A DNA stretch of 64,000 nt, from positions 1 to 64,000 of the forward strand of contig CAMJHQ010000004.1 in NCBI GenBank assembly GCA_946405625.1. Reading direction: 5' to 3'. The translations under genes and the position numbers were made by a program. Below are positions 17,343 to 26,343 of this stretch, piece after piece. The notes beneath the pieces are model-generated. The model was not told the DNA's origin. It saw nothing but the letters and a program-made list of their open reading frames with translations, and did not search any database. The DNA comes from an uncultured Lachnospiraceae bacterium (GTDB lineage: Bacteria; Bacillota; Clostridia; Lachnospirales; Lachnospiraceae). Positions within the stretch are counted from its first letter, which is position 1, and every line of letters starts with the position of its first letter.

Positions 17343-18485
17343 ATGAAATGCAGATCTAAAAGACTGGGCATTGTCCTTGCCTGTTCAATGTTTCTTGCAT
17401 CTTTTGCAGGCTGCGGACAGACCGATGATGCTGATATAGTCAGAAATTTAAAGAAAACCTATAAACCGCTTGTAAAGCTCACCGATTATAAAGGTATCAG
17501 CTATACACCAACGGAAGTATCCGTATCTGAAGATGATGTTCAGAATGAGATTGATTATCTTGTACATCAGAATACAACTCAGGAACAGATTAAAACCGGA
17601 GTCGCAACTTACGGTGATGCAGTTAATATCGATTATACAGGTTATGTTGACGGAGTTGCTTTCGATGGAGGAAGTACACAGGGTCAGGGCACTGAAATCG
17701 AGCTTGGAAACAGCGGTTATATCGATAACTTCGATGAACAGATCAAGGGACATAAGCCGGGCGATCAGTTCGAAGTAAAGGTAACTTTCCCTGAAACATA
17801 TCAGGAGCCAAGCCTTGCAGGTGCTGAAGCTACATTTGATACAACACTTAATTATATCGTCGGTGAGGATATAGTTCCGGAAGTAACTGACAGTTTTATC
17901 GAATCAGCTACAAACGGTGATTTTAAGACTGTTGAAGATTTCAAGAACGCTTCCCGTGATAAGATTCTCGAAACCAGAACAGAGGACGGACTTAATGCTG
18001 ATAGGCAGGCTATTCTCCAGAAGGTAATCGATGAAACCACTATTGTTGAATATCCTGAAAACGAACTCAGAGAAAGAACTGCCGCTATAGTGGACAGCTT
18101 CCAGCAGTATGCCGCTTCAATGGGTGTCGATCTTCAGACATTCCTCGGTTACTATTACGGTTACAGTGCAGAGGACTTCAGAGACAGCGTTAAGAAGTCT
18201 GCGGAAAGCTATATGCGTGAGAAGATGGTAATCATCGCAATCGCAGAAGCAGAGAATATATCTTGTTCCGAAAAAGAATATAATGATAAGATCCGTGAAC
18301 TTCTCGAGCAGACAGGCTTAAGGGATGTTTCGGAACTCAATCAGCAGTACGGATATACAAATGAAGATTATTACTTCACAATTCTTGAAGAGAAGGTTGT
18401 AGACTTCCTTTATGAAAATGCATCTCCGGATTCAACTCCTTCAGATGCTGCTCCTGCTGCCACAGGTACTGATTCTGCTAATTAA
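17343..18485 (+). CDS. Trigger-factor-like FKBP peptidyl-prolyl isomerase lipoprotein
   Basis: This predicted lipoprotein of 380 residues begins with a basic N-region, a hydrophobic core and a lipobox-like FAGC, so it should be anchored outside the membrane. It then follows the plan of trigger factor without its ribosome-binding domain: an FKBP-type domain at about 75-165 (DAVNIDYTGYVDGVAFDGG, the start of the isomerase fold) and a helical chaperone-like domain at about 185-350. The tail is rich in Ser, Pro and Ala. The frame opens at 17229, but the ATG at 17343 has GGA-type ribosome site and a proper signal peptide. It probably helps exported proteins fold. The convergent neighbour is a cyclophilin lipoprotein. 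Confidence 0.87.
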   Translation: MKCRSKRLGIVLACSMFLASFAGCGQTDDADIVRNLKKTYKPLVKLTDYKGISYTPTEVSVSEDDVQNEIDYLVHQNTTQEQIKTGVATYGDAVNIDYTGYVDGVAFDGGSTQGQGTEIELGNSGYIDNFDEQIKGHKPGDQFEVKVTFPETYQEPSLAGAEATFDTTLNYIVGEDIVPEVTDSFIESATNGDFKTVEDFKNASRDKILETRTEDGLNADRQAILQKVIDETTIVEYPENELRERTAAIVDSFQQYAASMGVDLQTFLGYYYGYSAEDFRDSVKKSAESYMREKMVIIAIAEAENISCSEKEYNDKIRELLEQTGLRDVSELNQQYGYTNEDYYFTILEEKVVDFLYENASPDSTPSDAAPAATGTDSAN

Positions 18486-18532
18486 TCGGTATCTTATTCT
18501 AACAACATTTTGAATATTCATAAGAACCTAAA

Positions 18533-18566
18533 AAATCGGCAGTCCGAATTGATCGGCTGCCGATTT
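18533..18566. terminator. Bidirectional terminator between the two isomerase genes
   Basis: The ten-base arms aaatcggcag (18533-18542) and ctgccgattt (18557-18566) pair perfectly and are followed by T-rich sequence in both directions. It ends both convergent lipoprotein genes. Confidence 0.85.
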
Positions 18567-18582
18567 ATTTTGTATTGTTGTA

Positions 18583-19308
18583 TTATTTCATTGTGATGAT
18601 AACTGTCGAATTACCGTTTGCATCTTTTTCTCCCATCACTGCCTTCTCAATAGTTATCGGCACTGTTGGGGCTGATTCCGGTTCACCCGAAAGTGATGTA
18701 GTACGTGGGACCTCAAGGAAAGCATCTACAACTTCCATCCCTTCGGTAACTTCACCGAATGCTGCATAATCTCCGTCAAGCTGTACACATGCATCTGAAT
18801 AGCAGATAAAGAACTGACTGGATGCACTGTTAGGATCCTGCGTTCTTGCCATTGAAACTATACCTCTTTTATGAGACAGATCATTCTGTACACCGTTGCT
18901 GCTGAACTCACCCTTTATAGGTGTATCACTTCCACCTGCACCTGTTCCGTCCGGGTCACCACCCTGAGCCATAAATCCATCAATAACTCTGTGGAATGTA
19001 AGACCATCATAGAAACCCTGTCCTACGAGTTTTTCAAAATTCTCACATGTGATCGGTGCCTTGTCGGCATATAATGTGATAGTAAATGATTTACCTGAAA
19101 AACTGAACTGCTGTAAAGGCGGTTCCCCCTCTTCAGCAGAAGCTGCTTCTGTCACTGCTTCTGTAGGTGCCTCCGTAACTGTTTCACTGATCTTGGCCGG
19201 CTCTTCGGTTGCAATCTCTCCTCCGCTTTTTCCACCTGTTCCGCAGCCGGTAAGCATAAGTGAAAATGTAAGAACTGCCGCAGCAATCTTACTTATTCTT
19301 CTTTTCAT
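18583..19308 (-). CDS. Cyclophilin-type peptidyl-prolyl isomerase lipoprotein
   Basis: The 241-residue lipoprotein has a signal peptide ending in the lipobox LTGC (about residues 19-22) and a Glu/Ala/Thr-rich spacer to about residue 65. A cyclophilin domain follows, with the motifs FEKLVGQGFYDGLTFHRVIDGFMAQGG split across about 95-120, KRGIVSMAR, SQFFICYSD and YAAFGEV. The catalytic arginine in FHRVI is present. Located outside the membrane, it likely catalyses proline isomerisation in exported proteins, like the convergent FKBP-type lipoprotein. Confidence 0.93.
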   Translation of the reverse strand: MKRRISKIAAAVLTFSLMLTGCGTGGKSGGEIATEEPAKISETVTEAPTEAVTEAASAEEGEPPLQQFSFSGKSFTITLYADKAPITCENFEKLVGQGFYDGLTFHRVIDGFMAQGGDPDGTGAGGSDTPIKGEFSSNGVQNDLSHKRGIVSMARTQDPNSASSQFFICYSDACVQLDGDYAAFGEVTEGMEVVDAFLEVPRTTSLSGEPESAPTVPITIEKAVMGEKDANGNSTVIITMK

Positions 19309-19428
19309 TACTTTTCCTCCGTTTTATTAATATCGTTTTATTAAACAATCGTCCACTATTATATATTTATATGTGATAAAACTCAAGTCGGTACAAATTT
19401 TTATGTATTCTATATCTATGATTTGTGA

Positions 19429-19434
19429 TATAAT
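19429..19434 (+). promoter_or_regulatory. Extended -10 element upstream of metY
   Basis: A perfect TATAAT preceded by TGA forms a likely extended -10, about 100 bases before the metY start codon. No clear -35 box is present. I looked for a SAM-responsive leader (S-box) in the 100-base leader and saw no convincing four-way fold or terminator. Confidence 0.4.
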
Positions 19435-19537
19435 AATTCCCGTCTTTTTGTAAATAATCGTTTCAATTCAGCGTAAACAAAGCATTTTCGCTGTGCGATT
19501 AAGGAATTTATAATATTTCATATATCAGGAGGGAACT

Positions 19538-20806
19538 ATGAAAGATGAAACACTCTGCCTGCATGCAGGCTACACACCAGGAAACACAGAACCGGGAGCA
19601 TTACCTATTGTTCAGAGCACAACATACAGATTTGATAAGACTCAGGATATCGCTGATGTATTCGACGATCCTACAAAGGCTCTTATCTATTCAAGATTCG
19701 CTAATCCTACAGTAATGGCTGTAGAAGAAAAGATCAATCAGCTTGAGGGCGGTGTTGGCGCTATGGCAACTTCTTCAGGTCAGGCAGCATCACTTCTTTC
19801 AATCCTCAATATAGCACAGGCCGGTGACAGCATCGTTTCCGTTCCTGAAATATATGGCGGAACAGTTAACCTTTTCTCTTTCACACTCAAGAAACTCGGT
19901 ATCGAGTGCATCTTCGTAAGCCAGGACTCAACAGATGAAGAGATCAAGGCTGCTTTCAAGCCTAACACAAAGGCAGTATTCGGTGAGACAATCGCTAATC
20001 CTGCACTTACTGTATTTGATATCGAAAGATTCGCAAATATCGCTCATGAGATGGGTGTTCCGCTTATCGTTGATAACACATTTGCTACTCCTATCCTCTG
20101 CAAGCCTTTCGACTTCGGAGCTGATATCGTAGTACATTCAACAACAAAGTACATGGACGGACACGCAGTACAGGGCGGTGGTATCATCGTAGACAGCGGT
20201 AAGTTCGACTGGACAAACGGAAAGTTCCCAGAACTCGTTGAGCCGGATGAGAGCTACCACGGAATATCATACACAGAAAAATACGGAAAGCAGGCATACA
20301 TCCTTAAGGCACGTATGCAGCTGATGAGAGACTTCGGATGCTATCCGGCAGCTCATTCAGCATTCCTGCTTAATCTCGGACTTGAGACACTCGCCGTTCG
20401 TATGGAGCAGTATTATAAGAACGCAATCAAGGTTGCCGAATTCCTTGAGAGCCGTGATGAGATTGAATCCATAACATATCCTGCACTTAAGGGTGATAAG
20501 AATTATGAGCTCAGCCAGAAGTATCTCGGCGGAAAGAGCTGCGGAGTTATCTCATTCGTTATCAAGGGTGGAAGAAACACAGCCATGAAATTCATGGATT
20601 CACTTAAGCTTGCTTGTAACGAAGTTCATGTTGCAGATATCAGAACCTGCGTTCTTCATCCTGCAAGTGAGACACATCGTCAGCTTACAGATGAGCAGCT
20701 TGTTGCTGCCGGAATCAACGGCGGTATGATCAGATTTTCAGTAGGTCTTGAAAATGTTGACGATATCATTGACGATATCAAGGGTGCTTTCGAGGCATTG
20801 AAATAA
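19538..20806 (+). CDS. metY: O-acetylhomoserine sulfhydrylase (Cys/Met metabolism PLP enzyme)
   Basis: The 422-residue PLP enzyme makes homocysteine from O-acetylhomoserine and sulfide. The PLP lysine is K204 in STTKYMDGHA. Family hallmarks include LHAGYTPGNTEPGALPI near the start, the ATSSGQAA cofactor-binding turn and LPHPASETHRQ-type sequence near the end (here VLHPASETHRQLT). The length above 420, with the long insert around 205-260, favours MetY over cystathionine gamma-synthase. AGGAGG precedes the start codon. It is followed by aspS after 27 bases and is possibly co-transcribed. Confidence 0.93.
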   Translation: MKDETLCLHAGYTPGNTEPGALPIVQSTTYRFDKTQDIADVFDDPTKALIYSRFANPTVMAVEEKINQLEGGVGAMATSSGQAASLLSILNIAQAGDSIVSVPEIYGGTVNLFSFTLKKLGIECIFVSQDSTDEEIKAAFKPNTKAVFGETIANPALTVFDIERFANIAHEMGVPLIVDNTFATPILCKPFDFGADIVVHSTTKYMDGHAVQGGGIIVDSGKFDWTNGKFPELVEPDESYHGISYTEKYGKQAYILKARMQLMRDFGCYPAAHSAFLLNLGLETLAVRMEQYYKNAIKVAEFLESRDEIESITYPALKGDKNYELSQKYLGGKSCGVISFVIKGGRNTAMKFMDSLKLACNEVHVADIRTCVLHPASETHRQLTDEQLVAAGINGGMIRFSVGLENVDDIIDDIKGAFEALK

Positions 20807-20833
20807 ATAACAGATAATATAGGAGAAAATAAA

Positions 20834-22630
20834 ATGCAGTCACGTACACATACATGCGGTGAACTGAGAAGTACAAATGTCGGCGAGAAGGTTAAGCTTG
20901 TCGGATGGCTCGAAAACCTCCGTGAAGTCGGAGCCGAGCTTGGATTCGTAGTTCTCAGAGATTTCTACGGCACCACACAGATAGTTGTGGAAACCGAAGA
21001 AATGATGAAGACCGTAAAGGGAATAAACAAAGAATCTACCATTTCTGTTGAAGGTACTGTAAGGGAAAGAAGCTCAAAGAACCCTAAGCAGGCAACAGGT
21101 GATATCGAAGTTGTTCCCGATAAAATCGATGTTCTCGGAAGATGCCGTTATAACGAGCTTCCGTTCGAGATTAACAGAAGCCGTGAAGCTGACGAAACAA
21201 CTCGTCTTAAGTACAGATATCTCGATCTCAGAAATCCTGAGGTTAAGAAGAATCTTATACTCCGAAGCAATGTTATTGCCGCACTCAGACAGTCTATGAT
21301 AGAGCACGGATTTATGGAGATCACTACTCCTATCCTTACCGTTTCTTCTCCTGAAGGTGCCAGAGATTATCTGGTTCCTGCAAGAAAGCATCCGGGAAAA
21401 TTCTACGCTCTTCCACAGGCACCGCAGCAGTTTAAACAGCTTCTTATGACTTCGGGAATCGACCGTTATTTCCAGATAGCTCCTTGCTTCCGTGATGAGG
21501 ATGCAAGAGGTGACAGATGTCCGGGTGAATTCTATCAGTTGGATATGGAAATGGCTTTCGCTTCACAGGAAGATGTATTCGAAATATGTGAGGATGTTCT
21601 TCCTCCGATCTTTGCAAAATACGGTACTTATAACAGAGCATCATCTGCACCTTTTGCACGTATTCCATATCGTGAATCTATGGAGAAGTACGGAACAGAT
21701 AAGCCGGATCTTAGAATCGATCTTACAGTTCAGGACGCTACAGAAGTCCTGAAGGATTGCGGCTTCGGACCGTTCGCATCCGACTCCGTTGAGGGTGCTG
21801 AAGTTGCAGTTAAAGCCGTTGTAATTTCTGACTTTAATGAAAGCAGAAAATTTATAGATAAGAATATAGCAGACGTTGAGGTTCAGGCCGGTGCTAAGCC
21901 TTACTGGTTCAGAATTGATGAAAACGGAGAGGTTGTCGGCGGTATCGCTAAGTTTGTTCAGGAGCGTAAGGATTCTGTTATTTCCGCCCTTGAACTTAAG
22001 GCAGGCGATCTCGTAGTTCTTTCTTCAGGAAAGCTCCGCGATGCACAGAAAACCGCAGGAGTTATAATCAAGACCTTCGGACCTCTTGTTCCGGGACATA
22101 TGGATAAGGAACAGTACAGCTTCTGCTGGATCGTTGACTTCCCGATGTATGAGATCGGTGAAGAGTCCGGCGAGCTTGAGTTCTGTCACAATCCGTTCTC
22201 AATGCCAAGCGGCGGAATGGACGTACTTCTCAAGGCAGAGCGTGGTGAGATTGATCCGCTCGACATCATGGCTGATCAGTACGATCTCGTATGTAACGGA
22301 ATCGAGCTTTCATCAGGTGCCGTTCGAAATCATGATCCTGAAATAATGATCAAGGCCTTCGAAATGGTCCGTCTCGGCGAAGACGATGTTAAAGCTAAGT
22401 TCCCTGCAATGTACAATGCATTCTGCTACGGTGCACCTCCACATGCAGGTATCGCACCGGGTGTTGACCGTATGATAATGCTTCTCTCCAACGAGAGCAC
22501 TATCAGAGAGGTTATACCATTCCCTATGAACAAGAATGCACAGGATGTTATGATGGATGCACCGGGCTATGTTACCGATAAGCAGCTCGAGGAGCTCCAT
22601 ATCAAGGTTGTTGAAGAACCTGCCGACTGA
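20834..22630 (+). CDS. aspS: Aspartyl-tRNA synthetase
   Basis: This class II synthetase (598 residues) charges tRNA(Asp). It has the N-terminal OB anticodon-binding domain (about 1-105), catalytic motif 2 (FRDEDARGDRCPGEFYQLDME) and motif 3 (GIAPGVDRMIML, about 540-551). The bacteria-specific GAD insertion lies between them (about 300-410). The GEFYQLD sequence and the GAD domain mark the bacterial type. Whether it is discriminating or also charges tRNA(Asn) cannot be read with certainty. It lies 27 bases after metY. Confidence 0.96.
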   Translation: MQSRTHTCGELRSTNVGEKVKLVGWLENLREVGAELGFVVLRDFYGTTQIVVETEEMMKTVKGINKESTISVEGTVRERSSKNPKQATGDIEVVPDKIDVLGRCRYNELPFEINRSREADETTRLKYRYLDLRNPEVKKNLILRSNVIAALRQSMIEHGFMEITTPILTVSSPEGARDYLVPARKHPGKFYALPQAPQQFKQLLMTSGIDRYFQIAPCFRDEDARGDRCPGEFYQLDMEMAFASQEDVFEICEDVLPPIFAKYGTYNRASSAPFARIPYRESMEKYGTDKPDLRIDLTVQDATEVLKDCGFGPFASDSVEGAEVAVKAVVISDFNESRKFIDKNIADVEVQAGAKPYWFRIDENGEVVGGIAKFVQERKDSVISALELKAGDLVVLSSGKLRDAQKTAGVIIKTFGPLVPGHMDKEQYSFCWIVDFPMYEIGEESGELEFCHNPFSMPSGGMDVLLKAERGEIDPLDIMADQYDLVCNGIELSSGAVRNHDPEIMIKAFEMVRLGEDDVKAKFPAMYNAFCYGAPPHAGIAPGVDRMIMLLSNESTIREVIPFPMNKNAQDVMMDAPGYVTDKQLEELHIKVVEEPAD

Positions 22631-22674
22631 TGATAAGGAGTCTTAATCAACCGAACAATACTGAAATAAATCAA

Positions 22675-22722
22675 AAAAAAGCCGTGTTAGTCTGTATCTA
22701 TTACAAACTAACACGGTTTTTA
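22675..22722. terminator. Bidirectional terminator between aspS and the LemA-linked gene
   Basis: The arms ccgtgttagt (22682-22691) and actaacacgg (22707-22716) form a perfect ten-base stem flanked by an A-run and a T-run. It serves both converging genes. Confidence 0.88.
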
Positions 22723-22731
22723 ATTTACAAT

Positions 22732-24138
22732 CTAATATGTCGACTCTCCATTATACGTTGGCACTGCACCCGGATCAAACATCGGTTCTGCACCTACATT
22801 ATATGAAGCATTTGCATCGTACATACCCGCCGACTGTTCGTTATACACCGGCTGCGCGTTGTATGTCGGCTGTGTGTTATACATCGGCTGTTCATTATAT
22901 ACAGGCTGTGCGTTGTTAACTCCTGTTGCAGCACTGTTATATGTGAAACCTGCATTCTCTCTTCCCGGAAGGAGTTTGTCCCTTAATTCCAGGATTGACT
23001 TGATTGCCTTCTGATAACCGCTTATCATGCTGTCAAGTTCATCTTCCGCACTATTCGGTGCAAACGCTGGTTTATGAGAAGAAAATACTGACTGAGTTGA
23101 GCTTCCATAGCCGGTATTCTCTATGGTAACAGTCATTACGTCACCCTTAATACAAATGCAGAAATTAAATCTCTTACGAAGCTCAAGCAGTGTCTCGATC
23201 ATGACCGGTGTAAGATACATATAAGCTTCCTGATCATAGGCTGCGATTGTATCGAAGTTTTCCGCGAATTCATGATTCTCTGTATCGATGATCGTTACAT
23301 CTCTGTTCTTGATCTTCTTATACTTATTCTTTTCCTTCTCTCCGCCAAGTATACCCTTCTTTGTTTGGGTACTCATGATATTAATATCACCGTTGATATT
23401 AAAACCTGTACGGAATTTGTATATTGTACCGTCAAAGTATGTAACTGTATGTGATTGTCCATCGGAATCCTGATACGTATCATAAAGCTTATATCCCATA
23501 AACTCGAACGCATCCGGATTTGAACGGTTCATCCAGTCATAAGTACAGCTGGAATAAGTAGTACGATCACATCTCTTGCCAAAAGGCTTTACGAGATGAG
23601 CTTCAACCAATGCCTGGTCATAAGACATCTGTTCGTTTACCAGATCAGCACTGGACTCCATAAATGTCATAAATAGCTTATCATCTATAGTCTGAAGTGC
23701 CGGCTGTGCTATCATCTGCTGATAATTATACTGTTTGTACTCCGGAGTTCTGCTTAATAAATAAAATATAAAGCAGCCTATTACTCCAAACATTACAATC
23801 GGCATTAAAAACGGTCCTACTAACATTATAACCGGCAATAAACAGATCACACAGATAAGCGCTATCGTCTTCGCCTTACTTTTCTGTTTCTCGCTCATAT
23901 GCTGAACACCGTTTTCGTCTATTAAATTCGGATCTGCGTCCGCCTCATACGCACGCTGTATCGCACCGCCTGAAAGGTCGTTTATCTTGTTGGATGCACC
24001 GACAATACCTTTTTTGAAAAGTTTACCCAAAAAGCGCTTAGGAGCGATCGACTTGAAATGCTCGAATTCCTGAAGCACCATCCCTTTCCTTGTCGGATCC
24101 ACAATACCGTTCTGAACGTTATATCTTAAATCTCCCAT
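22732..24138 (-). CDS. Unknown membrane protein paired with LemA, with YNxQPx repeats
   Basis: I do not recognise a named family in this 468-residue protein. A cytoplasmic N-terminal part contains basic segments (KRFLGKLFKKG), and two close hydrophobic helices lie at about 90-130. A soluble domain of about 230 residues follows, with an acidic/charged linker and a C-terminal tail rich in Tyr, Asn, Gln and Pro. The tail holds at least four six-residue units of the form YNxQPx, encoded by 18-base tandem repeats at about 22834-22905. The LemA gene lies 11 bases upstream on the same strand, so the two are almost certainly one operon. The layout recalls DUF3137 proteins, which often partner LemA, but the match is not firm. 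Confidence 0.6.
   Translation of the reverse strand: MGDLRYNVQNGIVDPTRKGMVLQEFEHFKSIAPKRFLGKLFKKGIVGASNKINDLSGGAIQRAYEADADPNLIDENGVQHMSEKQKSKAKTIALICVICLLPVIMLVGPFLMPIVMFGVIGCFIFYLLSRTPEYKQYNYQQMIAQPALQTIDDKLFMTFMESSADLVNEQMSYDQALVEAHLVKPFGKRCDRTTYSSCTYDWMNRSNPDAFEFMGYKLYDTYQDSDGQSHTVTYFDGTIYKFRTGFNINGDINIMSTQTKKGILGGEKEKNKYKKIKNRDVTIIDTENHEFAENFDTIAAYDQEAYMYLTPVMIETLLELRKRFNFCICIKGDVMTVTIENTGYGSSTQSVFSSHKPAFAPNSAEDELDSMISGYQKAIKSILELRDKLLPGRENAGFTYNSAATGVNNAQPVYNEQPMYNTQPTYNAQPVYNEQSAGMYDANASYNVGAEPMFDPGAVPTYNGESTY
22834..22905 (-). repeat. Four 18-base tandem repeats inside a coding region
   Basis: Units begin at 22834, 22852, 22870 and 22888 and share the frame ctg....tt.ta.....gg on the plus strand. 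They encode YNxQPx units in the C-terminal tail of the LemA-linked protein. Copy number may vary between strains by slippage or recombination. Confidence 0.8.
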
Positions 24139-24149
24139 ATGCCACGTCC

Positions 24150-24719
24150 CTACAGATTCATGGTCATATCGATAGTCTTAAGCTGCTCAAGATTCTCTTC
24201 ATGAACATAATCCATCTTCGTAACACCCTTCATTCCAGCTACGATTGATGCCGGGAATGAAACTATAAAGTTATTAAGCTTTGTAATATTTCCGTTAACC
24301 GCACGTCTTGAAGCAGAATACTGCCTTGACTGCTCCGAAAGCTGATTGATCAGATTATTGAAAAGCTCTGCACTTTTAAGTTCCGGATACGCTTCACCGA
24401 GTGCAAAAAGTCCTTTTACAGCCTCTTCCTGTGCCTTAGATGCCTGATTAAGCTGATCTACGGTTGCATGATTCGGAATCTGATTAAGACTTCTCAGGTT
24501 TTCAAATACCTTCTGCTCATGCTTTGCGTACTGCTCAGCCACATTTTTGCCCTGCATCAGGACATCATATCTCTGTCTAAGCTGTATCTCAACGCCTGAT
24601 AAAGCCTCTTCGATTTTAAGTTTAACACGGTTAATACTGTTCGATGTGGACACAAACCATCCAATTATCAAAACAATAAAAACACCAACAACAATTAATA
24701 CAATTGTACCTGTACTCAT
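24150..24719 (-). CDS. lemA: LemA family protein
   Basis: This 189-residue protein has a single N-terminal transmembrane helix (about 5-23) followed by a coiled-coil-rich helical domain. The patterns SINRVKLKIEEALSGVEIQLRQRYD and LFALGEAYPELKSAELFNNL are typical of LemA, as is IVSFPASIVAGMKG near the end. LemA proteins are widespread; a general biochemical role is not established. The next gene, 11 bases downstream, encodes a larger membrane protein, the usual pattern for LemA loci. Confidence 0.93.
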   Translation of the reverse strand: MSTGTIVLIVVGVFIVLIIGWFVSTSNSINRVKLKIEEALSGVEIQLRQRYDVLMQGKNVAEQYAKHEQKVFENLRSLNQIPNHATVDQLNQASKAQEEAVKGLFALGEAYPELKSAELFNNLINQLSEQSRQYSASRRAVNGNITKLNNFIVSFPASIVAGMKGVTKMDYVHEENLEQLKTIDMTMNL

Positions 24720-24845
24720 TTTTTACCCTCCTGAAAATTAAATCATTAATACTTTGCCCCGCAAATTTATAATACCATATGGGATTTTAACAAACAATAT
24801 TAGTCCATTGTGCATATTTCACAGTAATTATTATGCAATTCATAC

Positions 24846-24885
24846 AAAAAAGCCGCTGCAGATTTTTATTCTGCAACGACTTAAT
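24846..24885 (-). terminator. Terminator after the tandem GGDEF gene
   Basis: On the minus strand, GTCGTTGCAG pairs with CTGCAGCGGC (one G-U pair) around an AT-rich loop, followed by six T residues. It lies 17 bases after the stop codon of the GGDEF gene. Confidence 0.75.
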
Positions 24886-24901
24886 AATTCAAATAAATAT
24901 A

Positions 24902-25822
24902 TTACTGATTATCATCTTCCTGAGGAACGATCATCTCAGCTTCGAATCTTACATCAGTTACTTCATCGTAACCTGTCTTCTCCCATTTTTCCATTATTCT
25001 GTCACGAACCTTCTCGATATATCTATCTGTCATCTCCGGAAGAAGAATGAAGAACTGATTATTTCGGCTCTGCATCATTATATCACTCTTTCTGAGTGTA
25101 TAATTAGTGATCTTTCCGAACTCCTTCGTGATATCATTGAAATCTTCAACATTCATATCAACCGTCGGACGGATCGTTATAAGAAGCTTTGAAGCAACGC
25201 CCTTATAAGTCTGAATATATCTTCTCAGATACTTATAGATAATACTGAAATAATCATACTCCAGCCAGAGCGCACCCTTGTAGATAGGTCCTTCATCAAG
25301 CCCCTTGCTGATGGTTTCAAGTCCGTCTATTGACTCACCCTCTTCATCATCAGGTTTATTATAATAGGCACATCCGTGATTTCCCTGCTGTTTGATATAT
25401 TCAAGTGCCATGGAAGCCTTATCAAACAGGTCCTCATAATCCTTGCCCTGTTCAGGTATAAATACACCTCCGATAGAAGCTCCGAGAGGAATCTTCATAT
25501 CCGGACCGATAAGAATCTTAGAAGCTTCGGCTATCTGCTTGTTGATTTCAGCTGCCATTCTTGCAAAGGTTCCCTTATCAATACCCTTGCAGAATATGAT
25601 AAACTCATCACCGCCTACACGTGCTTTGATGTCATCTTCTCCTACATTCTGGTCGATGATCTCGGCACATCTGTCAAGCATTTCATCACCCATATCATAT
25701 CCGTAAACATCATTAAAAAGCTCAAAGCTGTCAAGATTTACGAGCATAAGAACTCCCTCTTCAGTTCTGCATGCTTCCTGGAGCTGCTGGATGATTCCTA
25801 CTTTTTCCTGGTTATTATCCAT
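24902..25822 (-). CDS. Soluble tandem GGDEF protein, second domain degenerate
   Basis: The first GGDEF domain (about 5-155) has an intact active-site motif, ARVGGDEFIIF, with the metal-binding aspartate in LVNLDSFELFND. It could therefore make c-di-GMP from GTP. The typical RxxD inhibitory site five residues upstream is absent. The remaining 150 residues look like a second GGDEF fold that has lost its motif: the equivalent stretch reads LRKSDIMMQSRNNQFFILLPE. There is no membrane segment or recognised sensor domain. An ATG five codons upstream exists, but GAGGGGG lies between it and the ATG at 25822, so the latter is the likely start. Confidence 0.82.
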   Translation of the reverse strand: MDNNQEKVGIIQQLQEACRTEEGVLMLVNLDSFELFNDVYGYDMGDEMLDRCAEIIDQNVGEDDIKARVGGDEFIIFCKGIDKGTFARMAAEINKQIAEASKILIGPDMKIPLGASIGGVFIPEQGKDYEDLFDKASMALEYIKQQGNHGCAYYNKPDDEEGESIDGLETISKGLDEGPIYKGALWLEYDYFSIIYKYLRRYIQTYKGVASKLLITIRPTVDMNVEDFNDITKEFGKITNYTLRKSDIMMQSRNNQFFILLPEMTDRYIEKVRDRIMEKWEKTGYDEVTDVRFEAEMIVPQEDDNQ

Positions 25823-25968
25823 CTTAATCCCCCTCATTTAGAATTAAAACCTAAAAGTCAAAAGACAAATACCTCGTTAATAATATCATTTTTATAGATT
25901 AAATTCCACATGAAATTTAATAATACATACATTTTTCAGACAGTTGATTCAACTGTTCTGACCATCCG

Positions 25969-26286
25969 TCAAATTGACTCACTACATGCCTCATCTTTTT
26001 CCTTATCATCATAATGAGGCTCTATTTTTTCAAATCTGTATTTCTGAATTATATCAGGATATTTCTTCTTATCCACCTTTCCCATAAACATTTCATATGG
26101 TCTTACATACATTCTGAAATCACCATAAAGAGCCTGATAAACAACTACAATCTCCTTAGTCTCTGTATGCTCGGCAAGCGCTACAATTTTATACAAATAT
26201 TTATTTGCCTTTGCCTCTTCATCAGTCACGGTCTCCCGTTTAAAATGTTTTACAATATCCCCTGCATGTAACCGCCTGTTTCTCAT
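25969..26286 (-). CDS. DUF1653 domain-containing protein
   Basis: This small protein (105 residues) matches DUF1653: [12 protein letters not shown], then [27 protein letters not shown] and VYVRPYEMF-type sequence (here [14 protein letters not shown]). The fold is a short beta-rich domain of unknown function often found alone. The track begins five codons upstream, but GGAGG lies eight bases before the ATG at 26286. It sits between two c-di-GMP genes on the same strand, with no evidence of a functional link. Confidence 0.85.
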   Translation of the reverse strand: MRNRRLHAGDIVKHFKRETVTDEEAKANKYLYKIVALAEHTETKEIVVVYQALYGDFRMYVRPYEMFMGKVDKKKYPDIIQKYRFEKIEPHYDDKEKDEACSESI

Positions 26287-26343
26287 GCTTATCTCCTCCA
26301 TAAAAACACCCCATGGTAAATCCTCAAAAGAAATACCGAACTA

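Noticed and set aside
19309-19537. SAM riboswitch before metY
   Set aside because: The leader is short and AT-rich and shows neither the S-box conserved core nor an expression-platform hairpin.
22737-22919. Tyr/His-rich 60-codon frame opposite the YNxQPx repeats
   Set aside because: It is the antisense reading of the 18-base repeats in the LemA-linked gene; the repeat keeps several frames open.
25936-25965. Inverted repeat tcagacagttga/tcaactgttctga as a terminator
   Set aside because: The stem is good, but neither strand has a T-run after it, so I do not call it a terminator.
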